DNA of 64,000 nt, from contig NZ_JAFAGS010000149.1 in NCBI RefSeq assembly GCF_019237635.1, forward strand, positions 20,836 through 84,835, written 5' to 3'. The translations under genes were made by a program, and so were the position numbers. Within the stretch, counting starts at the first letter, position 1. Each line of letters opens with the position of its first letter. This DNA is from Pluralibacter sp. GTDB lineage: Bacteria; Pseudomonadota; Gammaproteobacteria; Enterobacterales; Enterobacteriaceae. A model generated the notes under the pieces. That model did not search any database. It was not told where the DNA came from and worked only from the letters and a program-made list of their open reading frames with translations. This document shows, in pieces, positions 19,807-30,569 of the stretch.

Positions 19807-20727
19807 TCACCCAGGAACTGCCGCCAGCATATCGACCAGCACTGAAAACAGTGTTTTATTTATTTCCTTCCGGGATGAGGCATAAATACTGAATTGTGGT
19901 AATGGAAACGGCGGCTCGATTTTCTTTAAATGGTACATGTCAGCATAAGCGGCAAATGCTTTTTCGGGGATAATACCTAAACAATTGGTTTTCGAGACGA
20001 TCATTAAAATAGAGGCAAACGACGTCGTGAGCAGACAGCGCTCGCTGGAACGGAATTTTTTATCAAAAATCGTTCTGTAATAAATGACTTTCTCATTTTT
20101 CGTATTATATCCCACCAGACTGGCATCCCTGAGCATGACTTCGCTGATGGTGTCGCCATAGAGCGTATTGTGTTGAGAGGCGACCAGTACCAGCTTCATG
20201 TTGCTGACCTTCTTGCAGCTGATATTGCTGTTTTCAGTGGAAAATGTTGAAAAAACAACGTCGGCCTGTCGCATGTTGAGTAGCTCGATAATCCGTGTTT
20301 CGTTCAGGTCATCGGTGCGATGCAGCAGGCTGAGATTGTCATTCATCGAGATGATTTTTTCGGTCAATTCGGGGACGATAAGCGGAGAAATAAATGATTC
20401 CGTATATAATGTCAGCCGTTTCTTCTGCACCAGCGAGGATACCGGCAATACCGCTGATAATTCGTCGATGAGCGGGATGATATTGTCATAAAGCTCATCT
20501 GAGAATACGGTGGGTAAAAGGATGTTACCGCTACGGACAAATAAATTATCGCCCATCATTTCACGCAGTTTTCGCAATGACTGGCTGACCGCCGAGGGGG
20601 AAATCTCCAGCATGTCGGCCACTTTGCTAATGCTGCCTGCGCTATAGATTAAACAAAAAATAGTCAGCAGATTCAGATCGATTCTGCTCAATGAACATAT
20701 TTTTTCCGAAACGGGAATCGTTGACAT
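19807..20727 (-). CDS. LysR family transcriptional regulator (not AmpR-like)
   Basis: 306 residues from the ATG at 20727 (MSTIPVSEK); an upstream ATG at 20748 gives seven more residues. The LysR winged HTH is at about residues 13-72 (DLNLLTIFCLIYSAGSISKVA, then ISPSAVSQSLRKLRE), closer to LeuO/YbeF-type N-termini than to AmpR, which begins with a different ...SLRAFEAAAR pattern. The effector domain follows. The gene is visibly AT-richer than its neighbours, suggesting acquisition. It is divergent from the class C beta-lactamase across 246 bp containing repeats, so it may regulate that gene. Confidence 0.85.
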   Translation of the reverse strand: MSTIPVSEKICSLSRIDLNLLTIFCLIYSAGSISKVADMLEISPSAVSQSLRKLREMMGDNLFVRSGNILLPTVFSDELYDNIIPLIDELSAVLPVSSLVQKKRLTLYTESFISPLIVPELTEKIISMNDNLSLLHRTDDLNETRIIELLNMRQADVVFSTFSTENSNISCKKVSNMKLVLVASQHNTLYGDTISEVMLRDASLVGYNTKNEKVIYYRTIFDKKFRSSERCLLTTSFASILMIVSKTNCLGIIPEKAFAAYADMYHLKKIEPPFPLPQFSIYASSRKEINKTLFSVLVDMLAAVPG

Positions 20728-20756
20728 AAAACCCCTGAACGTCATCATAGCGACCG

Positions 20757-20793
20757 TAAGCGTCTATCAAAAATAGCATGCAACAGACGCTTA
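20757..20793. promoter_or_regulatory. Perfect 9-bp inverted repeat upstream of the LysR gene
   Basis: TAAGCGTCT (20757-20765) and AGACGCTTA (20785-20793) are separated by 19 bp. The position next to the LysR start suggests an autoregulatory operator or a leader hairpin. No regulator is known. Confidence 0.4.
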
Positions 20794-20864
20794 TGCGTAC
20801 CATCCCCCACTGAGAGTACGTGAATCACACCGCTGAAGTCGCTGGCGCGAATCCGCAGTAAAAT

Positions 20865-22131
<1,267 letters not shown>

Positions 22132-22143
22132 GACGACGCCTCC

Positions 22144-22160
22144 CGACATCGAATATGTCG
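22144..22160. terminator. Small hairpin after the beta-lactamase gene
   Basis: CGACAT-CGAAT-ATGTCG lies 12 bp past the stop. It has a six-base stem and no U-tract, so its function is uncertain. Confidence 0.3.
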
Positions 22161-22302
22161 ACGAAGCGTTAACAACTGCTTATGTTATAAAGATTTTTTA
22201 TAAAATTGTTAATCAATGATTAAATATTGACCTTGCGCATGATTCTGCTCAGAAAATGACCATACTATAACTGTGGTAATGGACAACACAGGAGGGAAAT
22301 GC

Positions 22303-22686
22303 ATGAACGTTGACAGACGGAAACGCAACCTCATGGACAAGTTGGTGAATGCGCGCATCGACATTGCCGCGTACCTCCAGCTCCGGCGTGCGAAGGGATA
22401 CATGTCAGTCAGCGAGAATGACCATCTGCGTGATAATTTGTTTGAGCTCTGTGCTGAACTGCGCAACAGAAGCGCAGCAATTGCACCCTCGGTAACGCCA
22501 CAGCAGCAAGAGGCGTTACATATGGCCGGAGAGGCCATGGCGTCTGCCGCCGTTTGTCTGATGACCGGGCACCATGATTGCCCTTTGTATATTGCTGTTA
22601 ACGTAGAGACACTCGAGCGCTGCCTGACCACATTGGATAGTAGCATTCAGGAAATGAATGCTCTCGCGCCAATGGCGCGAGCGTAG
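22303..22686 (+). CDS. bssR: Biofilm regulator BssR
   Basis: 127 residues from ATG 22303, preceded by GGAGGGAA; the length equals E. coli BssR (YliH). Conserved blocks are VDRRKRNL-type N-terminus, YMSVSENDHLRDNLFELC and AAVCLMTGHHDCPLYI. It is a small cytoplasmic protein affecting biofilm formation and indole/AI-2 related signalling in E. coli; its mechanism is unresolved. It stands as a single gene between the lactamase and a strong terminator shared with gstB. Confidence 0.9.
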   Translation: MNVDRRKRNLMDKLVNARIDIAAYLQLRRAKGYMSVSENDHLRDNLFELCAELRNRSAAIAPSVTPQQQEALHMAGEAMASAAVCLMTGHHDCPLYIAVNVETLERCLTTLDSSIQEMNALAPMARA

Positions 22687-22689
22687 CGT

Positions 22690-22717
22690 CAAGGGGGAGC
22701 CACCTCCCCCTTGTTTT
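22690..22717. terminator. Terminator between bssR and gstB
   Basis: The nine-base stem AAGGGGGAG/CTCCCCCTT with loop CCAC is followed on the plus strand by GTTTT. It serves bssR and may also act on gstB, which converges. Confidence 0.85.
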
Positions 22718-22724
22718 GTCACCT

Positions 22725-23351
22725 TCAGGAAACCGGAATCATCACGATGTTCTGATAAGCAGGGCGGCGGGCCAGTTGCTGGTACCAGCGCTGCAGGTTA
22801 GGGTGCGGCTGCCAGCTGTGAATGGTTTCCAGCAGGTTATAGATAAACGGTGCGACGGCGAGGTCGCCGAGGCCGAATTCACTACCGGAAAGCCATGGCG
22901 ATTTCGCCAGCGCGTCGTCCAGCATGACGAACAGCGATTCACACTGCACGATGGCGGCGTCAATTGCGGCCTGGTCGCGCTTTTCCGGCGGTGTTCTGAT
23001 AAGCCCCAGCAGAATGACCCGGTGCACAGGCGATAACGTCTGATTTGCCCAGTCCATCCACTTCTCGCCTTCGGCGCGCTGTGCCGGTGATTCCACCCAC
23101 AGGCGGTTTTGCCCGTACTGGGCGGCGAGATACCGCACGATGGTATTCGATTCCCACAACGTTATCTGCGTTTCGTCATCCACCAGCAGCGGCACCAGAC
23201 CGTTGGGGTTTTTGGATAAAAACGCCGGGTCATGATTGAGACCAAACTGGCCTCCCGCCAGGATCTGGTTATACGGTAATTCCAGCTCTTCCAGAATCCA
23301 GCGCACCTTTTTGACGTTTGTCGAATTGTTCCTGCCCCACAGCGTAATCAT
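22725..23351 (-). CDS. gstB: Glutathione S-transferase GstB (YliJ)
   Basis: 208 residues, the same length as E. coli GstB. The N-terminal thioredoxin-like domain ([16 protein letters not shown]) includes the glutathione-binding [10 protein letters not shown]. The C-terminal helical domain ends QNIVMIPVS. It is a cytoplasmic enzyme conjugating glutathione to electrophiles such as bromoacetate in E. coli. It is a single gene, convergent with bssR. The E. coli neighbour yliI is not present here. Confidence 0.93.
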   Translation of the reverse strand: MITLWGRNNSTNVKKVRWILEELELPYNQILAGGQFGLNHDPAFLSKNPNGLVPLLVDDETQITLWESNTIVRYLAAQYGQNRLWVESPAQRAEGEKWMDWANQTLSPVHRVILLGLIRTPPEKRDQAAIDAAIVQCESLFVMLDDALAKSPWLSGSEFGLGDLAVAPFIYNLLETIHSWQPHPNLQRWYQQLARRPAYQNIVMIPVS

Positions 23352-23597
23352 GAATCACTCCCGGTTGTGTAACGATGTTGGTGAGCGTCCATGGTGGAGG
23401 AAAGTAAATCCTCAGGCAACCATCACGAAAAAAATTGTGCGTCATTCAACACAAAGCGGCGTTATTGCGTAAACTTTAAAAACTTTACCAACGCATTGTT
23501 TCTTTAAGGTCATTTGTACGCTATTACTCACCGCTTGCTGTAACACGGCTTCGGTGACGTGGCGTGTTTTTTGGAATGGATACTTTGGGTGGCTCTT

Positions 23598-24806
23598 ATG
23601 ACGCGTAATGCAGTTTCTCTTCGCGGCCTGGCGGCAGGCTCTCTTTTATTACTCTTCGTTGCCCCTGCGGTGCAGGCGGCAGAGCAGGTTCAGATGCCTG
23701 CACCTCCCCCGGTGGATGCTAAGGCGTGGATCCTGATGGATTACGCCAGCGGAAAAGTCCTGAGCGAAGGAAGCGCTGACGAAAAACTCGATCCGGCAAG
23801 CCTGACGAAGATCATGACCAGCTATGTGGTAGGCCAGGCGTTAAAAGCAGGGAAAATCAAACTGACGGACAGCGTCACCATCGGGCGTGACGCTTGGGCG
23901 ACGGGCAACCCGTCGCTGCGCGGATCGTCGGTCATGTTCCTCAAACCGGGTGATCAGGTGTCGGTTGAGGATCTGAATAAAGGGGTGATTATCCAGTCAG
24001 GTAACGATGCCAGCATTGCGATTGCGGACTATGTCGCCGGCAGCCAGGACTCCTTTGTCGGCCTGATGAACAGTTATGCGCAGAAGCTCGGCCTGACCAA
24101 TACCACCTTCCAGACTGTTCACGGCCTGGACGCGCCGGGGCAGTTCAGTACCGCCCGCGATATGGCGCTGCTGACCCGGGCGATGATCCACGACGTGCCG
24201 GAAGAGTACGCCATCCACAAAGAAAAAGAGTTCACCTTCAACAACATTCGCCAGCCTAACCGCAACCGCCTGTTGTGGAACGCCAGCCTGAATGCGGACG
24301 GGGTGAAAACCGGAACGACAGCGGGCGCTGGCTATAACCTGGTCTCTTCCGCCGTCCAGGGCGATATGCGCCTGATCGCGGTTGTGCTTGGCACCAAAAC
24401 GGACCGTATCCGCTTTAATGAATCTGAAAAACTGCTGACCTGGGGCTTCCGCTTCTTCGAAACCGTGACGCCGATTAAACCGGACGCCACCTTCGTTGAG
24501 CAGCGCGTCTGGTACGGCGATACGAACCAGGCCAAACTGGGGGCAGGGGAAGCGGGCTCAATTACGCTCCCGCGCGGACAGCTGAAAAACCTGAAGGCCA
24601 GCTACACCCTGAACCAGCCTCAGCTCACCGCGCCGTTGGCGAAAGGGCAGGTTGTCGGCACCATCGATTTTAAACTCAATGACCAGACCGTTGAACAGCG
24701 CCCGCTCATTGTCATGGAAGCGGTCAATGAGGGCGGCTTCTTCAGCCGGATGGTTGACTTCGTGCTGATGAAATTCCACCAGTGGTTCGGTAGCTGGTTC
24801 TCATGA
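23598..24806 (+). CDS. dacC: D-alanyl-D-alanine carboxypeptidase DacC (PBP6)
   Basis: 402 residues from ATG 23598. The Sec signal peptide is about residues 1-28 (ending VQAAEQ). Penicillin-binding motifs are SLTK (in [13 protein letters not shown]), SGN (IIQSGNDAS) and KTGT ([14 protein letters not shown]). The C-terminal amphipathic anchor ends [10 protein letters not shown] and attaches it to the outer face of the inner membrane. It trims the terminal D-Ala of peptidoglycan pentapeptides. The last six bases overlap the convergent deoR end. Confidence 0.95.
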   Translation: MTRNAVSLRGLAAGSLLLLFVAPAVQAAEQVQMPAPPPVDAKAWILMDYASGKVLSEGSADEKLDPASLTKIMTSYVVGQALKAGKIKLTDSVTIGRDAWATGNPSLRGSSVMFLKPGDQVSVEDLNKGVIIQSGNDASIAIADYVAGSQDSFVGLMNSYAQKLGLTNTTFQTVHGLDAPGQFSTARDMALLTRAMIHDVPEEYAIHKEKEFTFNNIRQPNRNRLLWNASLNADGVKTGTTAGAGYNLVSSAVQGDMRLIAVVLGTKTDRIRFNESEKLLTWGFRFFETVTPIKPDATFVEQRVWYGDTNQAKLGAGEAGSITLPRGQLKNLKASYTLNQPQLTAPLAKGQVVGTIDFKLNDQTVEQRPLIVMEAVNEGGFFSRMVDFVLMKFHQWFGSWFS

Positions 24807-25568
24807 CGGCTCGAACAGCAGCGTAATTTTGCGCTGTTTCGCCAGCGCCGTCAGCGCCTCATCGGGGCTGCGGTCGCTGGCGATAACGTTGAAACTCTGC
24901 AACTCCCCCATTCTCGCCGGACGTACTTTGCCGAATTTGCTGTGATCCACCACCAGAACATGGTACTGCGCGTGGCGCAGGGCCCACTGTTTAACCGGCA
25001 GCTCCTCCAGATTAAAACAGGTCGCGCCCTGCTCAATGTGCACGCCCGCGGCGGAGTAAAAGGCGATGTCCGGACACAAGTGGTTGAGTGTGTCTTCGAG
25101 GCTCAGGGGTTTAAAGATAGCGTTGCTGGCGTGAAACTCACCGCCGCAGAGCACAGCGCGGCACAGCGGTTTTTCCTGCAGGGCCAGAAAGGTATTCAGC
25201 GAATAGCAGACGCCGGTAAAGGGCATATCGTTATCGATGGCGTCGATAATCCAGGGGGTGGTCGTACCGCAGTCAAAAAAGGCCATCTGGTGCGGTTTTA
25301 ACAGTTTTGCCGCCAGGCGGGCTGCCCGGCGTTTTTCATCGACAAGACGGGTTTTTTGATCGCTGAGCAGGTAGTGGCTCGCGCTTCGCGGCTCCAGCAC
25401 GATGTAGCCGCCGAGCAACACGACAGGGCCATCCAGACTGTTGAGATCGCGGCGAACGGTCATCTCGGAGACGCCTAGCAGGGCTGCAGCCTCTTTCAGA
25501 TGCAGTTTATCGCTGCGTTTGAGTGCCTGAATAAGCTGTGTGATTCGCTCTTCGCGCCGAGTTTCCAT
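24801..25568 (-). CDS. deoR: Deoxyribose operon repressor DeoR
   Basis: 255 residues. It starts [16 protein letters not shown] with the winged HTH at about residues 23-45 ([20 protein letters not shown]). The sugar-phosphate sensing (DeoRC) domain contains [15 protein letters not shown]. It represses deo and related nucleoside genes and responds to deoxyribose 5-phosphate. It overlaps the 3' end of dacC by 6 bp on the opposite strand. A few C-terminal residues differ from E. coli DeoR. Confidence 0.94.
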   Translation of the reverse strand: METRREERITQLIQALKRSDKLHLKEAAALLGVSEMTVRRDLNSLDGPVVLLGGYIVLEPRSASHYLLSDQKTRLVDEKRRAARLAAKLLKPHQMAFFDCGTTTPWIIDAIDNDMPFTGVCYSLNTFLALQEKPLCRAVLCGGEFHASNAIFKPLSLEDTLNHLCPDIAFYSAAGVHIEQGATCFNLEELPVKQWALRHAQYHVLVVDHSKFGKVRPARMGELQSFNVIASDRSPDEALTALAKQRKITLLFEPS

Positions 25569-25640
25569 ATCGCCCCTGTCACTAAAATTACCCTCGCGGC
25601 AGGCGAGGGCCAGGCGGTAATTTTACCTGCGCGTCACGGG

Positions 25641-26249
25641 TTAGTCACGTACCCACCCTTTTCGAATCGGTAAGGAAAACAACAGGCGATAGAGCTGCTG
25701 CAGACGTTGGTACAGCGCGGCGCCGAAGGAGAGCCACAGCCATTGGGCGATCAGACAGCCGCTCAGGCCGGAGAGGAACCCGCCCACCATATCCAGCGGC
25801 CAGTGGACGCCAAGGTACACGCGGGACCAGGCGATGGCGACGCCGATGACCAGCAGCGACAGGCCTGACCACAGACGATGCCAGAACAAAAAGGCCAGCG
25901 AGAAAGCGAAAATCGCGGTGCCGTGATCGCTCGGGAAGGAGTTATCCGGCGCGTGCTGCAGGAAGGTATGGCCCACGCCATCCACGAACGGGCGGTTATG
26001 CGGGAAAATGTTGCCGACGACCCATGACAGCGCCATGCTGATAACCAATGCCATCGCCATCTTAATGACCAACTGGCGCTGCGCGCTGATCTGAGCCTGT
26101 GGTCCCCACAGCCAGAGTATGACGGCAAGCGCCGGAATAATGAAAATCAGATCCTGGGCGATGAATGTCGCCAGCGACAGACTCCACTGCGGCGACGCGG
26201 GCGTGGCATTAATCCAGCTAAACAACGAATGATTTAAATTTTCCAGCAT
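25641..26249 (-). CDS. ybjG: Undecaprenyl-diphosphatase YbjG (PAP2 family)
   Basis: 202 residues with about five membrane helices. The PAP2 phosphatase motifs are present as SFPSDHGTAIF and SRVYLGVHWPLDM. It dephosphorylates undecaprenyl pyrophosphate on the periplasmic side, recycling the lipid carrier, and contributes to bacitracin resistance in E. coli. It is a single gene, divergent from mdfA across a 259-bp region. Confidence 0.93.
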   Translation of the reverse strand: MLENLNHSLFSWINATPASPQWSLSLATFIAQDLIFIIPALAVILWLWGPQAQISAQRQLVIKMAMALVISMALSWVVGNIFPHNRPFVDGVGHTFLQHAPDNSFPSDHGTAIFAFSLAFLFWHRLWSGLSLLVIGVAIAWSRVYLGVHWPLDMVGGFLSGLSGCLIAQWLWLSFGAALYQRLQQLYRLLFSLPIRKGWVRD

Positions 26250-26508
26250 ACTTTGCGCACTCTGACAGTTTGATGACGCTACTTACGATAAAAATCGTGT
26301 CCCCGACAGTAAACCAGCTTTATCTTAATTGTCCGGCGGTTACGATAATCTTCAGGCAACCATAATCAGGGAGTATAGGGGGAGGAACTTAAGCGAACCT
26401 TAAACAAACCTATTTGTGCTGTAACAGAGTGTGTCATGCACTTTTCACTATCGTCGTTGATACTCATTGATTACACTTCACGCGCTTTTTTTATTGCTAA
26501 GAGATTTC

Positions 26509-27738
26509 ATGCAAAACCACTTAATTTCCGGTAAGCGCCTCGGACGTCAGGCGTTGCTTTTCCCTCTCTGTCTGGTGCTTTACGAATTCTCCACCTACAT
26601 CGGCAACGATATGATCCAGCCGGGTATGCTGGTGGTGGTTGAGCAGTTTCAGGCGGGGAACGAATGGGTTCCCACCTCAATGACGGCCTATCTGGCGGGC
26701 GGTATGTTCCTGCAGTGGCTGTTAGGCCCGCTGTCGGACCGCATCGGACGCCGCCCGGTGATGCTGACCGGCGTGGTGTGGTTTATCCTCACCTGCCTTG
26801 CCACCCTGCTGGCGCAAAATATTGAGCAGTTCACGGTGCTGCGTTTTCTGCAGGGCATCAGCCTGTGCTTTATCGGCGCCGTCGGCTACGCCGCCATTCA
26901 GGAGTCGTTTGATGAAGCGGTGTGCATCAAGATAACCGCGCTGATGGCCAACGTCGCGCTGATAGCGCCGCTGCTGGGGCCGCTGGTGGGTGCCGCCTGG
27001 ATCCACATCGCCCCGTGGGAGACCATGTTCGTGCTGTTTGCCGCACTGGCGACGGTGTCGTTTTTCGGCCTGCAGAAAGCGATGCCGGAGACGGCGACAC
27101 GGATGGGCGAAAAACTGTCGATTAAGGCGCTGGGCCGCGATTATGCCCAGGTGCTGAAAAACTACCGCTTCGTCGCTGGCGCGCTGGCGACCGGGTTCGT
27201 CAGCCTGCCGCTGCTGGCGTGGATCGCGCAGTCGCCAGTAATTATCATCAGCGGTGAGCAGGCCAGCACCTATGAGTACGGCATGCTGCAGGTGCCGATT
27301 TTCGGCGCGCTGATCGTCGGCAACCTGACGCTGGCGAAACTGACCTCGCGCCGTACGGTACGCTGGCTGATTATCGCGGGCGGCTGGCCGATTGCCGCCG
27401 GGCTGATTCTGGCCGCTGCCGCCACGGTGGTGTCCAGCCATGCCTATCTGTGGATGACCGCCGGTTTGAGCCTCTATGCCTTTGGCATTGGGCTGGCGAA
27501 TGCGGGCCTGGTGCGTCTGACGCTGTTTGCCAGCGATATGAGTAAAGGGACGGTTTCTGCGGCGATGGGCATGCTGCAGATGCTGATTTTTACCGTCGGC
27601 ATCGAGGTGAGCAAACATGCTTACCAGTTGGGCGGCAACGGGCTGTTCAGCCTGTTTAACCTGCTTAATGGCGTGATATGGCTGGGGCTGATGACCTACT
27701 TCCTGTGGAATAAATCGGTGGGCAATTCGCAGCAGTGA
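26509..27738 (+). CDS. mdfA: Multidrug efflux MFS transporter MdfA (Cmr)
   Basis: 409 residues from ATG 26509 (MQNHLISG); 14 residues upstream in frame have no family match. It has twelve membrane helices. Key residues of the E. coli protein, E26 and D34 in helix 1, are present ([12 protein letters not shown]), and the motif A loop is [12 protein letters not shown]. It exports chloramphenicol, cationic and neutral drugs and supports alkaline pH tolerance. A hairpin terminator follows within 5 bp. E. coli ybjH, which follows mdfA there, is missing. Confidence 0.95.
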   Translation: MQNHLISGKRLGRQALLFPLCLVLYEFSTYIGNDMIQPGMLVVVEQFQAGNEWVPTSMTAYLAGGMFLQWLLGPLSDRIGRRPVMLTGVVWFILTCLATLLAQNIEQFTVLRFLQGISLCFIGAVGYAAIQESFDEAVCIKITALMANVALIAPLLGPLVGAAWIHIAPWETMFVLFAALATVSFFGLQKAMPETATRMGEKLSIKALGRDYAQVLKNYRFVAGALATGFVSLPLLAWIAQSPVIIISGEQASTYEYGMLQVPIFGALIVGNLTLAKLTSRRTVRWLIIAGGWPIAAGLILAAAATVVSSHAYLWMTAGLSLYAFGIGLANAGLVRLTLFASDMSKGTVSAAMGMLQMLIFTVGIEVSKHAYQLGGNGLFSLFNLLNGVIWLGLMTYFLWNKSVGNSQQ

Positions 27739-27742
27739 TCAA

Positions 27743-27765
27743 TAAGCCCGGCGCTGCCGGGCTTA
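27743..27765. terminator. Bidirectional terminator between mdfA and ybjI
   Basis: A perfect 10-bp stem TAAGCCCGGC/GCCGGGCTTA with a GCT loop lies between convergent genes, four bases after each stop. Confidence 0.75.
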
Positions 27766-27768
27766 TCA

Positions 27769-28581
27769 TCAGGCAAAAGGCGTTTCTCGCCTCAGGATTT
27801 TATCAATGATCTCCAGCACCCCTTCCTCGTTGTTATGCGGCGCACGATAACCCGCCACCGCCTGCACCGGCGCGGCGGCGTTAGCCATCGCAAAGCCGAA
27901 CCCGGCCTGGCGCAGCATCTCGAGATCGTTACCGCTGTCGCCGAAGGCGACCACCTCGGCGTCGTGGATGCCCCAGCGCTGCTGTAGCAGGCGCAAACCG
28001 TTGGCTTTGTGAATGCCGGGCATGATGAGGTCAATGTTGCCGTGACCGGTGGTGACGGCGGTCATCACGTCGCCCAGCGCTTCATGCAGCGCGGCCTGGA
28101 CATCCGGCACCTGGCGGTCCGGCAGATTAAGACCGAATTTCAGGAAGGTATCGTCCAGGTTATCGAAGGTATCCACCAGCGCAAGGCGATGGTAATAGAG
28201 TGCCGCCATGGATTTCAGCGCATCGTCATAGCGGTTCAGGGTGTAGGCGCTGCGCTTGCCGCAGGCGATAATTTCCACATCAGGTAGGGTATGCAGAAAG
28301 TCCACAACGGTGCGAAAATGGTCGCGCGGCAGCGCGCAGTTGAAGACCTCTTCACCCGCGTCCACCACCCAGCCGCCGTTTTCCGCCACAAAGGCTATCT
28401 CCGCGACAATTTCCGGGAAGAAGGAGATAAGCTGCCAGTACTGGTTGCCGCTGGCGACCACAAAGCGAATGCCCTGGGCTTTCATCTGCTGGTACTGCGC
28501 GAGAAACCGCGTGCAGTTATAGCGTTTTTCATCGCTCAGGAAGGTGCCGTCCATATCTACTGCAATCAGTTTTACGCTCAT
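27769..28581 (-). CDS. ybjI: HAD-superfamily Cof-type phosphatase YbjI
   Basis: 270 residues from ATG 28581 ([14 protein letters not shown]); the adjacent ATG at 28584 adds one residue. HAD motif I is DMDGT, the VVASGN block is motif II and GDSGNDLEM is motif IV. The E. coli homologue dephosphorylates FMN and sugar phosphates. It is a clear paralogue of YbiV at 4551-5366, sharing the [15 protein letters not shown] block. It overlaps ybjJ by one base (TGATG), forming a ybjJ-ybjI unit. Confidence 0.92.
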   Translation of the reverse strand: MSVKLIAVDMDGTFLSDEKRYNCTRFLAQYQQMKAQGIRFVVASGNQYWQLISFFPEIVAEIAFVAENGGWVVDAGEEVFNCALPRDHFRTVVDFLHTLPDVEIIACGKRSAYTLNRYDDALKSMAALYYHRLALVDTFDNLDDTFLKFGLNLPDRQVPDVQAALHEALGDVMTAVTTGHGNIDLIMPGIHKANGLRLLQQRWGIHDAEVVAFGDSGNDLEMLRQAGFGFAMANAAAPVQAVAGYRAPHNNEEGVLEIIDKILRRETPFA

Positions 28582-29783
28582 CATGCATGCTCCATTACCG
28601 GTTGAGATTCAGGTTTCGCGACCGCGCGGGCGATAAACGCCGCCACGATGACCAGCGCCAGCACGGCCAGCATCGCGCTACGCAGGCCGAAATGCTCGCC
28701 GAGGAAGCCGAGCAGCGGCGGGCCGACCAGGAATGCCAGATAGCCGGTGGTGGCGACGACGCTGACGCGGGTGGGCGCGTCCGGCCCGGTGTCGCTGGCG
28801 GCGGAGATGGTCAGCGGGAAGCCGAGCGAGGCGCCAAGCCCCCACAGGATAACCGACACGCCCGCAATCCAGTCGACGTCGACAAAGATAATCAACCCGA
28901 TGCCCAGCGCGCCCATCATGGCGCTGGCGCGCACGACCGCCACGCGACTGTAGCGGTCGATAAACCAGCCGCCGGTAAAGCGCCCGACGGTCATCCCCAG
29001 GGTGAAACCGGCGTAAATCAGTGAGCCGGAGGTGGGGCTGAAGCCGTGTCCGTCCACCATCAACAGCGGCAGCCAGTCGTTAGCCGAGCCTTCGGCAAAG
29101 GCCATCGCCAGCACGATGACGCCAATCAGCATCAGTTGGATATCGCGGTAGAACGGCACGCCTTTATCGCCATGGGCGGTGTTGTCGGCGCGGTTCTTCC
29201 CGGTACCGTCGGGAATGGCTTTGATGGCGATCATGATAGGCAGTATGCCTGCCAGCGCCGCCAGCAGAATGTGCAGCGTCGCCGACAGGCCAAAGGCGGT
29301 CAGCGCCATCCCGACACCGGCCCCAACAAGGGTGCCGAAGCTGTAAAAGCCATGCATCATCGGCAGCACGGTTTTGTTCATCTCGCGCTCCACCACGGCG
29401 CCTTCGACGTTGATAGCGACTTCCGCCGCGCCGAAACTGCCGCCGAAAATCATCAGACCAAAGGCGAACAGCAGAGGAGAAGCCTGCCACAGCGCACCGC
29501 TCAGGATGGCCATGCCCAGCACTGCGCAGGACATGGTGGTGCGGATAACCTTACGGGTGCCGAAGCGTTTTACCAGCCAGGCCGAACAGAGAATGCCGCT
29601 CATCGAACCGACTGAGAGCCCAAACAGCACTACGCCCATACCGGCGGTCGACAGTGAGAGCATATCGCGGATAGCGGGCGTGCGCGTAGCCCAGGAGGCC
29701 ATCAGCAGCCCGGGTAAAAAGAAGAACATAAACAGCGCCCACATGCGAAGCCGCAGGGCGTTACGGGAAGAGAGCGATGTCAT
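28581..29783 (-). CDS. ybjJ: MFS family inner membrane protein YbjJ
   Basis: 400 residues and 12 predicted membrane helices. It opens with [31 protein letters not shown] sequence typical of the YbjJ/FucP-like MFS group. Substrate is unknown. It is divergent from rcdA across 83 bp with three TGTACA hexamers, and is translationally coupled to ybjI. Control by RcdA is likely from the position but not shown. Confidence 0.92.
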   Translation of the reverse strand: MTSLSSRNALRLRMWALFMFFFLPGLLMASWATRTPAIRDMLSLSTAGMGVVLFGLSVGSMSGILCSAWLVKRFGTRKVIRTTMSCAVLGMAILSGALWQASPLLFAFGLMIFGGSFGAAEVAINVEGAVVEREMNKTVLPMMHGFYSFGTLVGAGVGMALTAFGLSATLHILLAALAGILPIMIAIKAIPDGTGKNRADNTAHGDKGVPFYRDIQLMLIGVIVLAMAFAEGSANDWLPLLMVDGHGFSPTSGSLIYAGFTLGMTVGRFTGGWFIDRYSRVAVVRASAMMGALGIGLIIFVDVDWIAGVSVILWGLGASLGFPLTISAASDTGPDAPTRVSVVATTGYLAFLVGPPLLGFLGEHFGLRSAMLAVLALVIVAAFIARAVAKPESQPVMEHA

Positions 29784-29795
29784 CCATTCATGGCC

Positions 29796-29846
29796 TGTAC
29801 AAAGAGAAGCAGAGACAACACTAACAAGGTTGTGTACATTTGTACA
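29796..29846. promoter_or_regulatory. Three TGTACA hexamers in the ybjJ/rcdA region
   Basis: TGTACA occurs at 29796-29801, 29833-29838 and 29841-29846; the last two are separated by TT. They fill an 83-bp divergent region, so they may be operator half-sites for the TetR-type RcdA. Confidence 0.4.
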
Positions 29847-29866
29847 TAAATCAGGAGGGGAAAAAT

Positions 29867-30433
29867 ATGGCTCGCCGACCCAACGACCCGCTGCGCCGGG
29901 AGCGTATTATTCAGGCCACGCTCGACACCATCGCCCGCCACGGTATTCAGGCGGTGACGCACCGTAAAATCGCCCTGTGCGCCGATGTGCCGCTGGGGTC
30001 GATGACCTACTATTTCAGCGGCATCGATGCGCTGCTGGAGGAAGCGTTCAACAGCTTTACCGTACAGATGTCGCTGCAGTACCAGGCGTTTTTTAATGAC
30101 GTCTCAACACCTGACGAGGCCTGCGACGCCATCACCGCGCTGATTTCCGGCGCCGAGGTGACCACCGCGCGCAATATGGAGTTGATGTATCAGATGTACG
30201 CCTTCACCAGCTGCAAACCGGCGCTGAAAGGGATAATGCAGGACTGGATGCAGCGCAGCCAGCAGACGCTCGGGCGCTGGTTCGATGCGCCGACCGCGCG
30301 GGCGCTGGATGCGTTTATCGAGGGTATGACGCTGCACTTCGTCACAGACCGCGCGCCGCTTGGCCGCGAGGAGATTCGTCAGATGGTGGGGAGAATTGCC
30401 GGGGAGCAGAAACAAAAAACCCATCAACCTTGA
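29867..30433 (+). CDS. rcdA: TetR family regulator RcdA (YbjK)
   Basis: 188 residues from ATG 29867, after AGGAGGGG. The TetR HTH is at about residues 24-44 ([22 protein letters not shown]). In E. coli RcdA activates csgD and biofilm genes and is itself regulated by acid stress. The C-terminal tail [10 protein letters not shown] appears about ten residues longer than in E. coli. Its last codons and stop lie in the terminator stem of the antisense sRNA rybB. Confidence 0.92.
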   Translation: MARRPNDPLRRERIIQATLDTIARHGIQAVTHRKIALCADVPLGSMTYYFSGIDALLEEAFNSFTVQMSLQYQAFFNDVSTPDEACDAITALISGAEVTTARNMELMYQMYAFTSCKPALKGIMQDWMQRSQQTLGRWFDAPTARALDAFIEGMTLHFVTDRAPLGREEIRQMVGRIAGEQKQKTHQP

Positions 30434-30493
30434 ACCAAAAATGGCGGGGTTGATGGGCTCCACAAAATGGGGACATCAAAGAAAAGCAGTGGC
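30413..30493 (-). ncRNA. rybB: Small regulatory RNA RybB
   Basis: About 80 nt starting with GCCACTGCTTTTCTTTGATG, the seed that pairs with porin mRNAs. It ends in the stem CCCATCAACC/GGTTGATGGG (30420-30429 and 30448-30457) and a TTTTTT tract. The match to E. coli RybB is nearly complete, with a slightly altered loop (TTTTTGG). It is an Hfq-dependent repressor of outer membrane protein synthesis. Its location between rcdA and ybjL is the conserved one. The 3' end overlaps the rcdA coding end in antisense. Confidence 0.95.
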
Positions 30494-30498
30494 ACTAC

Positions 30499-30526
30499 TT
30501 ATGACTGATGCCCGATTAAAAAGTTC
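30499..30526 (-). promoter_or_regulatory. Sigma-E promoter of rybB
   Basis: On the minus strand GAACTT (30521-30526) is followed after 15 bp by GTCATAA (30499-30505), five bases before the RNA start at 30493. This is the RpoE consensus arrangement. Confidence 0.8.
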
Positions 30527-30569
30527 TGCACTTCACAAAAATTTTTTTTGCTGGTTGCAATCTTCGGTT

